From Acidimicrobiia bacterium (lineage in GTDB: Bacteria > Actinomycetota > Acidimicrobiia > Acidimicrobiales > Bin134): DNA of 64,000 nucleotides. The translations under genes and the position numbers were made by a program. The notes below the pieces were generated by a model, which worked only from the letters and a program-made list of their open reading frames with translations, had not been told where the DNA came from and ran no database searches. Below are positions 1-7,812 of the stretch, in pieces. Where the stretch lies: assembly GCA_022826705.1 (NCBI GenBank), contig JAJDUJ010000017.1, forward strand, positions 29,561-93,560, read 5' to 3'. The first letter of the stretch is position 1; each line of letters opens with the position of its first letter.

Positions 1-2075
1 TCAAGCTCTTCGACCGGAATCGCAGGGCGACCAGGGGGTCCCGGCCTTGATGGGTCCGGATCCGATGGGTCCGGATCCGATGGTCCCGGCGGCGGAATTA
101 CCGAAGTCGGCAATCCCAAACAGGCGATTACTTCCGTCCCCGCAGGATGTTCCTCTTGAGCAGGAGGCACCTGTCCCATGATTCGCCCAACCAGTTCTTC
201 GGTGTCGTTGGGGAAGTCGCAGTCTGGAACAGGCTCGACCAAGACCAGCTCCAGCTCAGCCAACCGCTGTACAGCCAATTCCGGGGTCAGCCCGATCAGG
301 CTGGGCACGATCACGCTCTCCGGGCCCAAAGAAACCAGGATCTTGATCGGGGTGCCGGGCAGCAGCAACACGGGCGGGGCTGGATCGGTGCTGATGACAA
401 GGCCCGCCTCTACATCGATAGAAGACTCCTCCAAGACTTCATCGCTCACTTCAAGACCGGCTTGTGTCAACACCTGGGCGGCCCGCAATGGAGTCATCCC
501 CATCACATCGGGCACCTCAACGGCCTGAATCCCCTCTGCCACGAAGAGCACCACGGTGCTGCCCGGTGCGACTTCACTTCCTGCCGGTGGATCCTGGCGC
601 AGCACTTGCCCTGACGGCGCAGTGGAACCCTCAACCTCCCGCAATTCGGCGGCGAACCCCCGGTCCTGCAAGAAACGGGCAGCATCATTCGCGTTCTGGC
701 CCACAACCCCGGGCACTGCCACCGGAACGGCCCCTGAACTTACCGTGACCTCGATTTCCGCCCCCTGCTCCACTTCATCCAGCGCCGCAGGGGATTGGGA
801 AATCACCTCGTTGGCTTCCACCGATTCACTGGCTACGAAAGCCTGGCTGACCACGAAACCGGCAGCCCGCAATTCACGAATCGCCGCCTGACTCGACAAG
901 CCCACTACGTCGGGTACGGCAACAAGCGGAGCGGGCGTCGCGGTCACCGCGGGCGGTGCCGACTCATTGCCATTGTCCAAGACGTTCGACAGCACAAAAA
1001 ACACCAGCACGGCCACGGCGATGAAAATCACCGCAGCCGCGGTGTACAGACCAGCTCGAGATGAGGGCTCCAAGACGGTCACGGGGGGAGGCGAGGCCGC
1101 CGGAGGTTGCGGCGGCACCTCTGGAGGCGGTGGAGGCGGGCCTTGCTGGGCGCTTGTCGGTTTCTCCGGTTCTTGGGATGGCGGAGGTGGAGCCTCCCTC
1201 TGGGCGTCAGCGGGCTGATGACGAGCAGACAGTTGGTGCCGACCTTCTCGATAACGCCGCAGGTCCCGTTGAAGATCCTTGGCCGTTGGATACCGCTGTG
1301 CCGGCTTCTTGGCCAGCAGCTTCATAGTGATGGCCTCAAGTGACTCCGGCAGCACAACTCCCAGCGACGATGGGGAGGGCACCGCTTGCTGGACATGCTT
1401 GTAGGCCACCGCCACTGAATTGTCGCCCGCAAAGGGAGGACGACCGCAGAGCATCTCGTAGAGCACGACTCCGAGCGAGTACAGATCACTGCGATGATCC
1501 AGGGTCTCCCCCTGGGCCTGTTCCGGTGAGAAATAGGTGGCTGTTCCCATCACAGAGCCGGTTTGGGTGAGGTTCGCCTCCGCTCCCCCGAACGCGGCAA
1601 TGGCGATGCCGAAGTCAGTCACCTTCACCTTCCCATCTGGCGACAGCAGCACATTGCCCGGCTTTACGTCGCGGTGGATTACCCCGTTCTCGTGGGCACA
1701 GCCCAGCGCGGCGGCCACGTACATGGCGATTTCTGCGGCCTGCTCAGGAGAGAGTCGAGCGCCGCCTCGAAGCAACTCAGCCAAGCTCTTGCCCTCGATG
1801 TACTCCATAACGATGTAGTACGTGCCTTCTGCCGAACCCCAGTCGTATACCGCCACAATGTTGGGATGGTTCAGGTTGGCCGCTGCGGTGGCTTCCCGCC
1901 GGAATCGCTCGACAAAGCTGGGATCGGTGGCGAATTCCGGAAACAGGCGCTTGATGGCTACCGGGCGCGATAAAAGGGTGTCCTCGCCGAGAAAAACATC
2001 AGTCATGCCGCCACGAGCGATCTGATTTCGCAATCGGTAACGACCGCCCAAAAGCTCCGGACCGTTGTCTGTCAT
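1..2075 (-). CDS. pknB: PASTA-domain Ser/Thr protein kinase (PknB type), C-terminus cut by window edge
   Basis: Membrane receptor kinase that senses muropeptides or lipid II outside the cell and phosphorylates cell-wall and division proteins inside. The kinase domain spans about residues 12-275, with catalytic Lys42 in VAIK, HRD at 134-136 and DFG at 154-156. A proline-rich juxtamembrane linker (about 285-335) and one membrane helix (about 341-365) follow. Four PASTA repeats begin near residue 386 and each starts with a VPxVxG-like block. The tail is a Pro/Asp-rich segment that includes an exact tandem 15-bp repeat at about 51-80. The frame is still open at position 1, so the last residues lie outside. 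It sits 33 bp downstream of the phosphatase gene in the same direction, the usual kinase/phosphatase couple of actinobacteria. Confidence 0.94.
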   Translation of the reverse strand, partial: MTDNGPELLGGRYRLRNQIARGGMTDVFLGEDTLLSRPVAIKRLFPEFATDPSFVERFRREATAAANLNHPNIVAVYDWGSAEGTYYIVMEYIEGKSLAELLRGGARLSPEQAAEIAMYVAAALGCAHENGVIHRDVKPGNVLLSPDGKVKVTDFGIAIAAFGGAEANLTQTGSVMGTATYFSPEQAQGETLDHRSDLYSLGVVLYEMLCGRPPFAGDNSVAVAYKHVQQAVPSPSSLGVVLPESLEAITMKLLAKKPAQRYPTAKDLQRDLRRYREGRHQLSARHQPADAQREAPPPPSQEPEKPTSAQQGPPPPPPEVPPQPPAASPPPVTVLEPSSRAGLYTAAAVIFIAVAVLVFFVLSNVLDNGNESAPPAVTATPAPLVAVPDVVGLSSQAAIRELRAAGFVVSQAFVASESVEANEVISQSPAALDEVEQGAEIEVTVSSGAVPVAVPGVVGQNANDAARFLQDRGFAAELREVEGSTAPSGQVLRQDPPAGSEVAPGSTVVLFVAEGIQAVEVPDVMGMTPLRAAQVLTQAGLEVSDEVLEESSIDVEAGLVISTDPAPPVLLLPGTPIKILVSLGPESVIVPSLIGLTPELAVQRLAELELVLVEPVPDCDFPNDTEELVGRIMGQVPPAQEEHPAGTEVIACLGLPTSVIPPPGPSDPDPSDPDPSRPGPPGRPAIPVEEL

Positions 2076-2108
2076 GGCGAAAACAGCGTACTTCTTGATT
2101 TGCTCGAC

Positions 2109-2906
2109 TTATGGTAGGGCTACGTCGATCACGTCCACGACAACCACCGTTACGTTGTCGCTTCCGCCATGCTGCAAAGCCAGGCTCACCAGCGCATCAG
2201 CAGCTTCTTTCGGAGACTCAAATTGGAGCAGGATCGCGTGAATGTCCCGGTCGTGTACCTCGTTGGTCAAGCCATCGGAGCACAGCAGATAGCGATGGCC
2301 CGTCACCGGGGCCAGAGTCCAATCGTCAACCACCACCTTTGACTCAATGCCCAGCGCCCGGCTGAGATGATGCCGGTACTCATGGACTTCAGCCTCTTGC
2401 GGGGTGATCATCCCTGCTTTGACCATCTCCTGCACCACGGTGTGGTCCTCGGTCAGCTGGTGAAACCCGCTCTCGTCGCAACGGTAGGCCCGTGAATCGC
2501 CGACGTTCACCACGGCCAACGCCTCGCGGTGGTCTTGTTCAACCACGGCCAGCGCACACAGAGTTGTCCCCATCCCCGACAACTCGCTGGTCGACATCGA
2601 CTCGGCCAAGATCTCCTCGTTGGCTCGCTCCACTGCATCCACCAGCTCGCTCACCGTTGGCACCGGTGAATGACTTGGCCTACGGCCGAATCGATGGCGG
2701 CGGCGTTCCCCAGTCCGAGTTTGAAGCGCAGCCTTGATTTCGGCAGCCAACGTCTCCACCGCCAAGGAAGACGCCTCCGCTCCTCCTCGATGGCCCCCCA
2801 ACCCGTCGGCAACCGCGAAGAGTTCCCCTTCAGCCAGCATCGAGTCTTCGTTTTTCTCTCGACGTCGGCCTCTATCGGTGGCTTGCCCCGCTTCTAGCCG
2901 GATCAT
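2109..2906 (-). CDS. pstP: PP2C-family Ser/Thr protein phosphatase (PstP/Stp)
   Basis: Metal-dependent phosphatase of 265 residues that removes phosphate from PASTA-kinase substrates and from the kinase itself. The metal-binding PP2C signatures are all visible: an early R-x-x-NEDS block, VADGLGGH near residue 35, a CSDGL block in the C-terminal half, and a final GGSDNVT. The protein has no membrane segment after the catalytic domain, unlike mycobacterial PstP, so it is probably soluble. It precedes the kinase gene in the same transcript. The start ATG at 2906 follows a weak GGAAC ribosome site. Confidence 0.95.
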   Translation of the reverse strand: MIRLEAGQATDRGRRREKNEDSMLAEGELFAVADGLGGHRGGAEASSLAVETLAAEIKAALQTRTGERRRHRFGRRPSHSPVPTVSELVDAVERANEEILAESMSTSELSGMGTTLCALAVVEQDHREALAVVNVGDSRAYRCDESGFHQLTEDHTVVQEMVKAGMITPQEAEVHEYRHHLSRALGIESKVVVDDWTLAPVTGHRYLLCSDGLTNEVHDRDIHAILLQFESPKEAADALVSLALQHGGSDNVTVVVVDVIDVALP

Positions 2907-2938
2907 CAGAGTTCCATGACCGTGGTGCCCCCCAATTT

Positions 2939-2959
2939 GCGGTGGACTATAACCACCGC
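2939..2959. promoter_or_regulatory. inverted repeat in the phosphatase/tRNA-Leu divergent gap
   Basis: GCGGTGG and CCACCGC form perfect 7-bp arms around the spacer ACTATAA. Read on the minus strand the centre gives TATAGT, a plausible -10 element about 35 bp before the phosphatase start. It could be a promoter inside an operator. No clear -35 was found, so the assignment is tentative. Confidence 0.3.
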
Positions 2960-3059
2960 CCGTGACGATTGGGAGTCGGTCTCAAACCAGACTTGGCTAC
3001 GGCCATTCTCAGTTATCGATCTGATCCTCTGTCTTGTACGCTGACCACCCCGACGATCA

Positions 3060-3143
<84 letters not shown>

Positions 3144-3153
3144 CGTCTTGGGC

Positions 3154-3657
3154 TCAACCCACCGTTCCGTCGGGGGTAGGGGTGGGTACTTCGGTGACCG
3201 GAATAACCGGTGGTGGACCCCAGGCAATTGCCGCTTTGGAGAACCCGGCGGCCATGGCCACTGTCAGAGCCAGTTCAGCCAGCTCGGCCGGAGTGAACTC
3301 CTCACCCAGCGCCGCTTGGTCCGCCGCGCTCAGCCCGGACGGGTCGGAGATCACCGCATCAGCCATTCTCAAGGCCAGCTTCAATCGGTCAGGCAGGTCG
3401 CTATCGGCGTAGCCATCTTCGATCTGGTCCACCAGATCTTCGGTAAGTCCCTGCTGCTTCGCACCTGCGAAGCGGAGGTTCTTTCAAATGTTGCAGTCGT
3501 TAACCCGGGCGTTGCGAAGCCGGCCCACCTCTTTGGTGGCTTGGTCAAGCTGCCCCTCGCTCCACAGGGTTCCGTAGAAGCGGTTGAACACCGTGAACAA
3601 CTCGGGCTGATGGTCGAACAACGACATGCCCCCCTCGGGGATGGCAATCCTGGTCAT
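3154..3657 (-). CDS. AhpD-like / carboxymuconolactone decarboxylase-family selenoprotein (CxxSec), in-frame TGA at codon 58
   Basis: Predicted 167-residue protein of the CMD/AhpD thiol-reductase superfamily. The reading frame runs unbroken from ATG 3657 to the stop at 3154 except for one TGA at 3484-3486. That TGA falls at residue 58 in the context N-D-C-N-I-TGA-K-N-L-R, where relatives have the redox pair CxxC, so the motif becomes Cys55-x-x-Sec58. The proton-relay-like Glu43 lies upstream (ATKEVGRLRNAR), and the sequence after the TGA continues the family fold (GLTEDLVDQIEDG, then LKLALRMADAVI). A SECIS-like hairpin lies 6-34 nt after the TGA. The start overlaps the partner gene's stop as ATGA, so the two are translationally coupled. 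AhpD-like selenoproteins have been predicted in marine metagenomes. A nonsense-mutated cysteine gene is the alternative. No selenocysteine machinery is visible in this window. Confidence 0.82.
3450..3486 (-). promoter_or_regulatory. bacterial SECIS-like hairpin following the in-frame TGA
   Basis: On the minus strand, GCTTCGC-AGGT-GCGAAGC (3473-3456) forms a perfect 7-bp stem with a 4-nt apical loop. A lower stem continues with CCTCC against AGCAGG, with one mismatch and one bulge. The loop begins 18 nt after the TGA at 3484-3486 and has G as its second base. This matches the known bacterial pattern of a small apical loop about 16-37 nt downstream with G among the first two loop bases. The feature span includes the TGA. 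SelB binding is inferred from geometry only. Confidence 0.72.
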
Positions 3658-4028
3658 TCCATGACTCCTTTCAACACGGCCCGGCTGCGGGCCAGGGCTT
3701 CGAACGTGGCAATGGCCGTGGTGAGTGCGGCCAATTCGGGTGCCGACAGATGAGCGTTCAGCTCGGCGCACAGCTCATCGGTCACCCCGTGGGCGTCCAG
3801 CACGTATTGCTCAGTGAACGCCAGCACAACGCTTTCTCGGTCATCTTGAGGAGAAGCAGAGGACGGCTCGCCGCCAATTATCTGCTCGATGCGGGTGGCG
3901 CAAAGTTCCAACAATCCGGGATCCAGCCCCACGCCATCGAGGGCCTGCACCAACTCCTCCAGCGGGCCAGCCACATGGGGGTCCAAGGCGCCCAGGGGAT
4001 TGTCGGTGGAAGTTGACCTCATGCCCAT
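3654..4028 (-). CDS. CMD-superfamily partner protein lacking the CxxC motif
   Basis: A 124-residue protein resembling the C-terminal half of carboxymuconolactone-decarboxylase-family proteins. It has an LDPGLLELCATRIEQ helix near residue 36, then FTEQYVLDAHGVTDEL near 71-86 and a final helical stretch LSAPELAALTTAIATFEALARS. At the position of the redox CxxC there is only IIGGE, so it should have no thiol chemistry of its own. Related actinobacterial loci pair such a protein with a CxxC member, which suggests a heteromeric enzyme with the selenoprotein next door; that is inference. ATG 4028 overlaps the MBL gene stop (TGATG). ATG codons at 4052 and 4022 are alternatives. Confidence 0.75.
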   Translation of the reverse strand: MGMRSTSTDNPLGALDPHVAGPLEELVQALDGVGLDPGLLELCATRIEQIIGGEPSSASPQDDRESVVLAFTEQYVLDAHGVTDELCAELNAHLSAPELAALTTAIATFEALARSRAVLKGVME

Positions 4029-4813
4029 CACCCGCCGAACATCGCCATCCATTGCTCGGCCGAGCGGGGCATGAACACATAGTTGGTTTGGCGGGTCTCG
4101 CCCATCGACGCCGACGGCTGGGGCGAGTACAGATGGCCGGGATACAGCGTCGCACTGTCGGGAACGCGGGCCAGGCGCTGGGTGAGGCTCTCATACATTG
4201 CTGCCGGGTCGCTTCCCGGCAGGTCGGTCCTCCCGCATCCCTCCAAGAACAGCGTGTCGCCTGCCACCAAACGCCCGTTGGTCAAAAAGCACTGGCTCCC
4301 GGGAGTGTGGCCCGGGGTGTGGATCATCTCAATGTCCACCTGCCCCACCGACAGCACATCACCGCTCTTGTGCAGACACAGATCGTCTTCCTCAATACCG
4401 GTAGTCATGGTCACATAGCGGGCTTCGTCCGCCTGCACATGCACCGGAACCGACACCAGCTCCAACAGCTCGGCCACCCCCGTGATGGAGAACTGCATCA
4501 TCGACCCGCCCACATGATCAGGGTGGTAATGGGTAGCCAATACCCCGGTGAGCCGCATCCCGTCGGCCTCAACCAAATCCACAATCCCCTGCGGGTCATA
4601 AGCCGGGTCCACCACCACTGCTTCCCCCGTCTCCCGATCCCCAATCAGATAGACAAAATTCACCATCTGCCGGGCCATCATGTCCCCAACCGCCAAGTCC
4701 CGCCCCGACAAAAGCTGTCTGAAGTACAGCCGATCATCATTCACAGCTTCGATACTAGGCAACTGGCTCGTCGTCTCCTTGACGCCGCCAAGCCTCCTCA
4801 GCCAACGAAACAA
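4028..4813 (-). CDS. MBL-fold metallo-hydrolase (glyoxalase II / persulfide dioxygenase-like)
   Basis: Soluble metallo-beta-lactamase-fold protein. The metal ligands show as THYHPDH (His95, His97, Asp99, His100). Further ligands are in HTPGHTPGSQ, AGDTLF and the late PGH of LYPGHLY. The arrangement resembles glyoxalase II and ETHE1-type persulfide dioxygenases, but the C-terminus is short for true glyoxalase II, so the substrate is unknown. The start at 4813 overlaps larC by 59 nt; internal TTG or GTG codons near 4740-4762 may be the real start and would cost only residues before the fold. It is the first of three coupled genes leading into the AhpD-like pair, consistent with a thiol or persulfide redox theme. 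Confidence 0.82.
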   Translation of the reverse strand: MFRWLRRLGGVKETTSQLPSIEAVNDDRLYFRQLLSGRDLAVGDMMARQMVNFVYLIGDRETGEAVVVDPAYDPQGIVDLVEADGMRLTGVLATHYHPDHVGGSMMQFSITGVAELLELVSVPVHVQADEARYVTMTTGIEEDDLCLHKSGDVLSVGQVDIEMIHTPGHTPGSQCFLTNGRLVAGDTLFLEGCGRTDLPGSDPAAMYESLTQRLARVPDSATLYPGHLYSPQPSASMGETRQTNYVFMPRSAEQWMAMFGG

Positions 4814-5942
4814 CCTCCCGTGCCGGCAGCCCTAGCAGCTTCGACGCCCTAACAGCCTCGTCGTGCTCAACCTTGACTCTCCCCGCGCTCACCTTCACCC
4901 GAACCCGGCGCCCATCCACGTCCACCTCATGCTCCAACCGGGCCCGAGGCCACCGCTCGATCAACTGCCCCCGCACTCCCAGCGACCCCGTCTCCTCCGC
5001 CAGCGTGGCCGCCACCTGATCGCCCACCGCAGGATCGGCCAATGCACTCACCGTGTACGCCGGCCGCCCCTTCTTCATGACGATCGGCGTGATCCAGGCA
5101 TCGTGCGCCCCTGCATCCAGCAGCGATGCCACCGTGTGCGCCAGGGTCTCCCCCGTGGCGTCATCCACGTTGGTCTCAAACAACATCACCGGCTGGCCCG
5201 CGGGGCGAGATGCCGCCATCGTCCCCACCACCACTTGGGTCAGATTGGGGCGATCCTCCAGTTGGTTGTCGCCCGAGCCAAACCCGCTCGCTGAGATCGT
5301 CATCGGCGGAATGGGCCCCCAGCCTTCCGCCAGCGCCGAGAGAATCGCCGCACCGGTGGGAGTGGTCAGCTCCAGACCCACGTCCAAGCCGAACGTCGGA
5401 CACCCCACCAGCAGTTCCACTACGGCAGGCGGAGGATTGGGCAGATGCCCGTGGGCACTGCGGATCATTCCCCGCCCGCACGCCACCGCACTGGAGTAAA
5501 CCTGGTCGATCCCCAGTACCTCCAGCGCAGCGCACGTACCCACCACGTCGATGATGGCGTCCAGCCCGCCCACTTCGTGGAAATGAACCTGCTCTGGCGG
5601 CCGGCGGTGCAGCTTGCCTTCGGCCTGGGCCAGGGCATCGAAGATCGCCAGCGCCCGGTCGGCCACCCGGTCGGGTAGCCGAGCCTCTCCGACGAGAGCA
5701 TTAATGTGACTGGCGGTACGCACCACCGATGTCTCCTGGGTGATCACCCGCACGTCGGTAGCCGCGACACCCCCTCGCTGGGTGGGATGGGCTTGCAGAT
5801 CCCAACCGCCCAAGGGCAGCAGTTCGCATATGTTCCGCACTTCGGCCACATCTGCCCCGGCGTCGATCAGCGCCCCCAGCGCCATGTCGCCCGCGATCCC
5901 GCTGAAGCAGTGGAACCAGGCAACACCAGCCGGCTCAGCCAT
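4755..5942 (-). CDS. larC: LarC, nickel-pincer cofactor biosynthesis protein (CTP-dependent nickel insertion)
   Basis: A 395-residue DUF111-family protein. It inserts nickel into the pyridinium bisthiocarboxylate precursor to make the nickel-pincer cofactor used by LarA-type racemases and epimerases. The diagnostic N-terminus HCFSGIAGDMALGALID (about residues 11-27) and the HFHEVGGLDAIIDVVG block are present. So is the FETNVDDATGE segment that begins the C-terminal nucleotide-binding half. In Lactobacillus the two halves are joined by a frameshift; here they lie in one frame. It overlaps larB by 8 bp. larE and larA are not in the window. Confidence 0.93.
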   Translation of the reverse strand: MAEPAGVAWFHCFSGIAGDMALGALIDAGADVAEVRNICELLPLGGWDLQAHPTQRGGVAATDVRVITQETSVVRTASHINALVGEARLPDRVADRALAIFDALAQAEGKLHRRPPEQVHFHEVGGLDAIIDVVGTCAALEVLGIDQVYSSAVACGRGMIRSAHGHLPNPPPAVVELLVGCPTFGLDVGLELTTPTGAAILSALAEGWGPIPPMTISASGFGSGDNQLEDRPNLTQVVVGTMAASRPAGQPVMLFETNVDDATGETLAHTVASLLDAGAHDAWITPIVMKKGRPAYTVSALADPAVGDQVAATLAEETGSLGVRGQLIERWPRARLEHEVDVDGRRVRVKVSAGRVKVEHDEAVRASKLLGLPAREVVSLAEEAWRRQGDDEPVA

Positions 5943-6711
5943 CGGTCAACCCTGCCCGCGATACTGCTCGATCCCTCGTTTTGAACAGCCGCAGCACCGC
6001 GCAAGCCGCGCCGAATCCATTGTCCACTCCGACCACGGTCACACCCGCGGCGCAAGACGACATCATGGCCAGCAGAGGGGTGACCCCCTCTAGCGAAGAG
6101 CCGTACCCCGCGCTAGTGGGTACGGCCACCACCGGGGCCGCCGTCAGCCCTCCCACGACCGAGGCCAAGGCGCCCTCCATCCCAGCCACCACCACCACGG
6201 CGTCGGCCTCCGCCAGTAAGTCGACTTCGTTCAGAATCCGATGAAGTCCGGCCACCCCCACATCGTTCAGCCGCTGCGGCGCCAGCCCATGGGCGGCCAG
6301 TACCACTCCGCACTCGTCGGCCACCCGGAGATCGGCAGTACCGGCCGCGGCCAGCACTACCCGCTCGGGCCGCGGGGGTGCCGGCCGCCAGACCAAGGTG
6401 GCCTCGTAGCGCTCCCCGCCAGGGTTGAGGCCCAGCGAGGCCGCGGCCTGCTCGGCTGAGGCCCGAGTCAACAGCACCGGACCTCCGGGCTGATCGAGCA
6501 GCTCCTTGACAATGGCCGCGCATTGGTCAGGTGTCTTGCCCGGTCCGTAGACAACCTCGGCCGACCCCTGGCGGAGGTTGCGATGATGATCCACTCGGGC
6601 ATACCCCAAGTCGGCAAACGGCAGCCGCCGCAGCTGCCGCACCGCGTCATCAGCCGACAGCGTGCCGCTGCGCACGTCGTCCATCATCTGCCGAAGAAAA
6701 GCCTCATCCAC
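5935..6711 (-). CDS. larB: LarB, nickel-pincer cofactor biosynthesis (pyridinium biscarboxylate synthase)
   Basis: A 258-residue member of the LarB branch of the AIR-carboxylase-like fold. It carboxylates and hydrolyses nicotinic acid adenine dinucleotide to make pyridinium-3,5-biscarboxylate mononucleotide. The C-terminal PurE-like domain carries AAAGTADLRVADEC near residue 120 and the conserved VVVVAGMEGALASVVGG block (about 174-190). PVVAVPTSAGYG and SSCAAGVTVVGVDNGFGAA follow. It is the first gene of a minus-strand operon (larB, larC, MBL hydrolase, AhpD pair) and is divergent from pheA. Confidence 0.93.
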   Translation of the reverse strand: MDEAFLRQMMDDVRSGTLSADDAVRQLRRLPFADLGYARVDHHRNLRQGSAEVVYGPGKTPDQCAAIVKELLDQPGGPVLLTRASAEQAAASLGLNPGGERYEATLVWRPAPPRPERVVLAAAGTADLRVADECGVVLAAHGLAPQRLNDVGVAGLHRILNEVDLLAEADAVVVVAGMEGALASVVGGLTAAPVVAVPTSAGYGSSLEGVTPLLAMMSSCAAGVTVVGVDNGFGAACAVLRLFKTRDRAVSRAGLTDG

Positions 6712-6792
6712 CTCGATATCCCGCCTTTTCCAGTAGTCCTTGCCATTTTCTCACCGCGACCGCGTTTCTCAATACCACTATCCTGCCCCTTT

Positions 6793-7740
6793 GTGACTGC
6801 CTCTGCCCGATCCATAAGCCACGTGGCCTATCTCGGACCTCCGGGCACTTTCACCGAGGAGGCGCTTCTCACCCAACCCGACTTGGCTGAAGCCGATCAC
6901 CTGCTCTGCCGGTCGATCCCCGAGGTGCTTGAAGCCGCCGCGGATGGCCGCGCCGATTTGGGGTTCACCGCTATCGAGAATTCCATAGAGGGCACGGTAA
7001 ACGTCGCCCTCGACGCTTTGATCTTCGAACACGACCTTCTCATCCAGCGAGAGGTGATAATCGACGTCCGACTCCACCTTCTCGGCCTTCCCGGTGCGTC
7101 GTTGGAGACAATCCAAAGGGTCATCAGCTTCCCAGTGGCCACTGCGCAGTGCCGGCGGTATCTGACCAACAACCTGCCCCATGCCGAAGAGGTAGCGGCC
7201 AATTCCACCGCGGCCGCGGCGCTGGACCTCGCCGCTTCCCAAGACGCAGCAGTTGCTGCAATCGGCACCGCTCTTTCTCAGCAGCTCTACGGCCTGGAGC
7301 TGATCGCCACCAGCATTGAAGACCACCCGGATAACCAAACCCGCTTCGTGGCGGTCTCCAGTTCGGGCGTGCCCACCCCCACCGGGAACGACAAGACCTC
7401 GATCGTGGTCTTCCAGCGTGCCGACCGATCGGGCTCGCTGATGGGCATCCTCGCCGAGTTCGCGGCCCGCTCCATCAACCTCACCAAACTGGAATCCCGG
7501 CCCACCAAGAAGGCGTTGGGCGATTACTGCTTCCTTATCGACCTTGAGGGCCACATCGCTGACCAGCTGGTGGCCGACTGCCTCACCAGCATCCTGGCCA
7601 AACACGGCGAGGTGAAGTTCCTCGGTTCTTATCCCACCACAACTCGGGGCCACGAGGAGAAAAACAGCAATGCGTCCTCTGCGTGGAGCGAGGCCCAGAG
7701 TTGGATCGAGTCCCTCCGCAGCCAAGTGGACGAAGCTTGA
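6793..7740 (+). CDS. pheA: prephenate dehydratase (phenylalanine biosynthesis)
   Basis: Converts prephenate to phenylpyruvate in phenylalanine synthesis. The catalytic domain opens with VAYLGPPGTFTEEAL and includes the AIENSIEGTVN substrate loop and NQTRF (the TRF catalytic motif). A C-terminal ACT domain (about residues 205-285) carries GSLMGILAEFAARSINLTKLESRP, the ESRP phenylalanine-binding signature of feedback inhibition. The frame extends upstream into larB, but similarity starts only after GTG 6793; GTG 6823 is an alternative. No ribosome site precedes either, and a TATCCT hexamer at 6779-6784 suggests a leaderless mRNA. Confidence 0.95.
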   Translation: MTASARSISHVAYLGPPGTFTEEALLTQPDLAEADHLLCRSIPEVLEAAADGRADLGFTAIENSIEGTVNVALDALIFEHDLLIQREVIIDVRLHLLGLPGASLETIQRVISFPVATAQCRRYLTNNLPHAEEVAANSTAAAALDLAASQDAAVAAIGTALSQQLYGLELIATSIEDHPDNQTRFVAVSSSGVPTPTGNDKTSIVVFQRADRSGSLMGILAEFAARSINLTKLESRPTKKALGDYCFLIDLEGHIADQLVADCLTSILAKHGEVKFLGSYPTTTRGHEEKNSNASSAWSEAQSWIESLRSQVDEA

Positions 7741-7748
7741 CTTGGCAC

Positions 7749-7771
7749 GTTCTAATATCTTCCATTAGAAC
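7749..7771. promoter_or_regulatory. perfect inverted repeat, putative TetR-family operator
   Basis: GTTCTAAT and ATTAGAAC form perfect 8-bp arms separated by 7 bp. The repeat lies between the pheA stop and the start of the monooxygenase operon whose second gene encodes a TetR-type repressor. The AT-rich palindrome in a GC-rich setting, about 40 bp before the start codon, fits an autoregulatory operator. No T-run follows, so a terminator is less likely. Confidence 0.5.
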
Positions 7772-7812
7772 TAGCTCAGCATTGCCCTCACCCCACGGAC
7801 GCGGAGGAGACC

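Noticed and set aside
3154..3657. Reading the AhpD-like gene as a frameshifted or split pseudogene
   Set aside because: Both halves are in the same frame with a single TGA between them; no shift is needed, the stop is at the redox cysteine, and a SECIS-like hairpin follows.
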